A stretch of 5,913 nucleotides of DNA from Pseudomonadota bacterium (GTDB lineage: Bacteria > Desulfobacterota > BSN033 > WVXP01 > G020346125). The translations under genes and the position numbers were made by a program. The first letter of the stretch is position 1. The number at the start of each line of letters is the position of its first letter. Under the pieces are notes generated by a model. It was not told where the DNA came from, made no database searches, and worked only from the letters and a program-made list of their open reading frames with translations. Positions 5,732 through 5,913 of this stretch are shown here, one piece after another. Where the stretch lies: NCBI GenBank assembly GCA_030608745.1, contig JAUWDQ010000161.1, forward strand, positions 1 through 5,913, read 5' to 3'.

Positions 5732-5913
5732 CTAAATGATCAACGCAGCCCTGCCGGTAATTTTATTCTCTTGCAGCAACTGGTGGACTCTTTCGGCTTC
5801 CTCCAGGGGAAATGTTTGAGTAACGATTGGCTTGATTTTGCCTTGTTTCACAATCTTTACTGCTTCAATCAGCTCTGCCATGGATACATATCGGGAACCA
5901 TGGATTTCGATCC
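5732..5913 (-). CDS. Zinc-type medium-chain alcohol dehydrogenase, C-terminal fragment
   Basis: The last 59 residues are visible before a TAG at 5732-5734; the rest lies beyond the right edge. The sequence IHGSRYVSMAELIEAVKIV, then QGKIKPIVTQTFPLEEAERV and a closing ITGRAALII, is the standard C-terminus of MDR-superfamily (zinc-dependent) alcohol dehydrogenases, including GSRY after the Rossmann domain, GKIKP, the FPLEEA helix and the GRAALII final strand. Family role: NAD(P)-dependent interconversion of an alcohol and an aldehyde or ketone. Zinc ligands and cofactor motifs are outside the window, so a zinc-free quinone-reductase relative is not excluded. The gene is convergent with the FMN-dependent gene and only 6 nt separate the two stop codons. 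No terminator hairpin is seen between them. Confidence 0.9.
   Translation of the reverse strand, partial: IEIHGSRYVSMAELIEAVKIVKQGKIKPIVTQTFPLEEAERVHQLLQENKITGRAALII

Overview
The window looks like bacterial chromosome with moderate GC. Genes start from strong AAGGAGG-type Shine-Dalgarno sites, and several promoters resemble sigma-70 consensus. The gene set is an electron-transfer flavoprotein subunit, a two-domain rhodanese, an HpcH/HpaI aldolase, a creatininase-family amidohydrolase, a CtBP-like D-2-hydroxyacid dehydrogenase, an FMN alpha-hydroxyacid dehydrogenase relative and a zinc-type alcohol dehydrogenase. This fits a metabolically versatile, probably anaerobic soil or sediment bacterium, with Desulfobacterota-like lineages a reasonable guess. 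The taxonomic guess rests on the feel of the proteins only. No phage, transposon, CRISPR, rRNA or tRNA sequence was seen.

Layout. Positions 1-102 (minus) hold the first 34 codons of an EtfB/FixA-type gene, with its own promoter at 154-182. Positions 219-2911 (minus) hold three genes transcribed in the order creatininase-family protein, aldolase, rhodanese. The last two are only 12 nt apart. The first is separated from the aldolase by 161 nt containing a small hairpin. Positions 2912-3435 form a 524-nt divergent intergenic region. It has a minus-strand promoter (2940-2968) for the amidohydrolase unit, a plus-strand promoter (3291-3319) for the dehydrogenase unit, and several short inverted repeats that could be operators. 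Positions 3436-5725 (plus) hold the D-2-hydroxyacid dehydrogenase and the FMN-dependent protein. Between these two is a 343-nt stretch with an unassigned protein-like reading frame whose stop overlaps the next start as TGATG. Positions 5732-5913 (minus) are the C-terminal end of a medium-chain alcohol dehydrogenase, convergent with the FMN gene and only 6 nt away.

How the genes may work together (inference). The set suggests catabolism of a small hydroxy- or oxo-acid that carries an amide or lactam. The creatininase-type enzyme would open an amide, the aldolase would cleave a 2-oxo-acid intermediate to pyruvate or a similar ketoacid plus an aldehyde, and the NAD and FMN dehydrogenases and the alcohol dehydrogenase would interconvert hydroxy and oxo groups. 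ETF could take electrons from the FMN enzyme. The substrate cannot be named from the sequence.

The most notable points are three. The FMN-barrel protein keeps its catalytic His and FMN residues but has lost the usual substrate-carboxylate Arg. A protein-like but start-less reading frame is apparently coupled to it. The divergent control region is compact and well marked, with no regulator gene in view.
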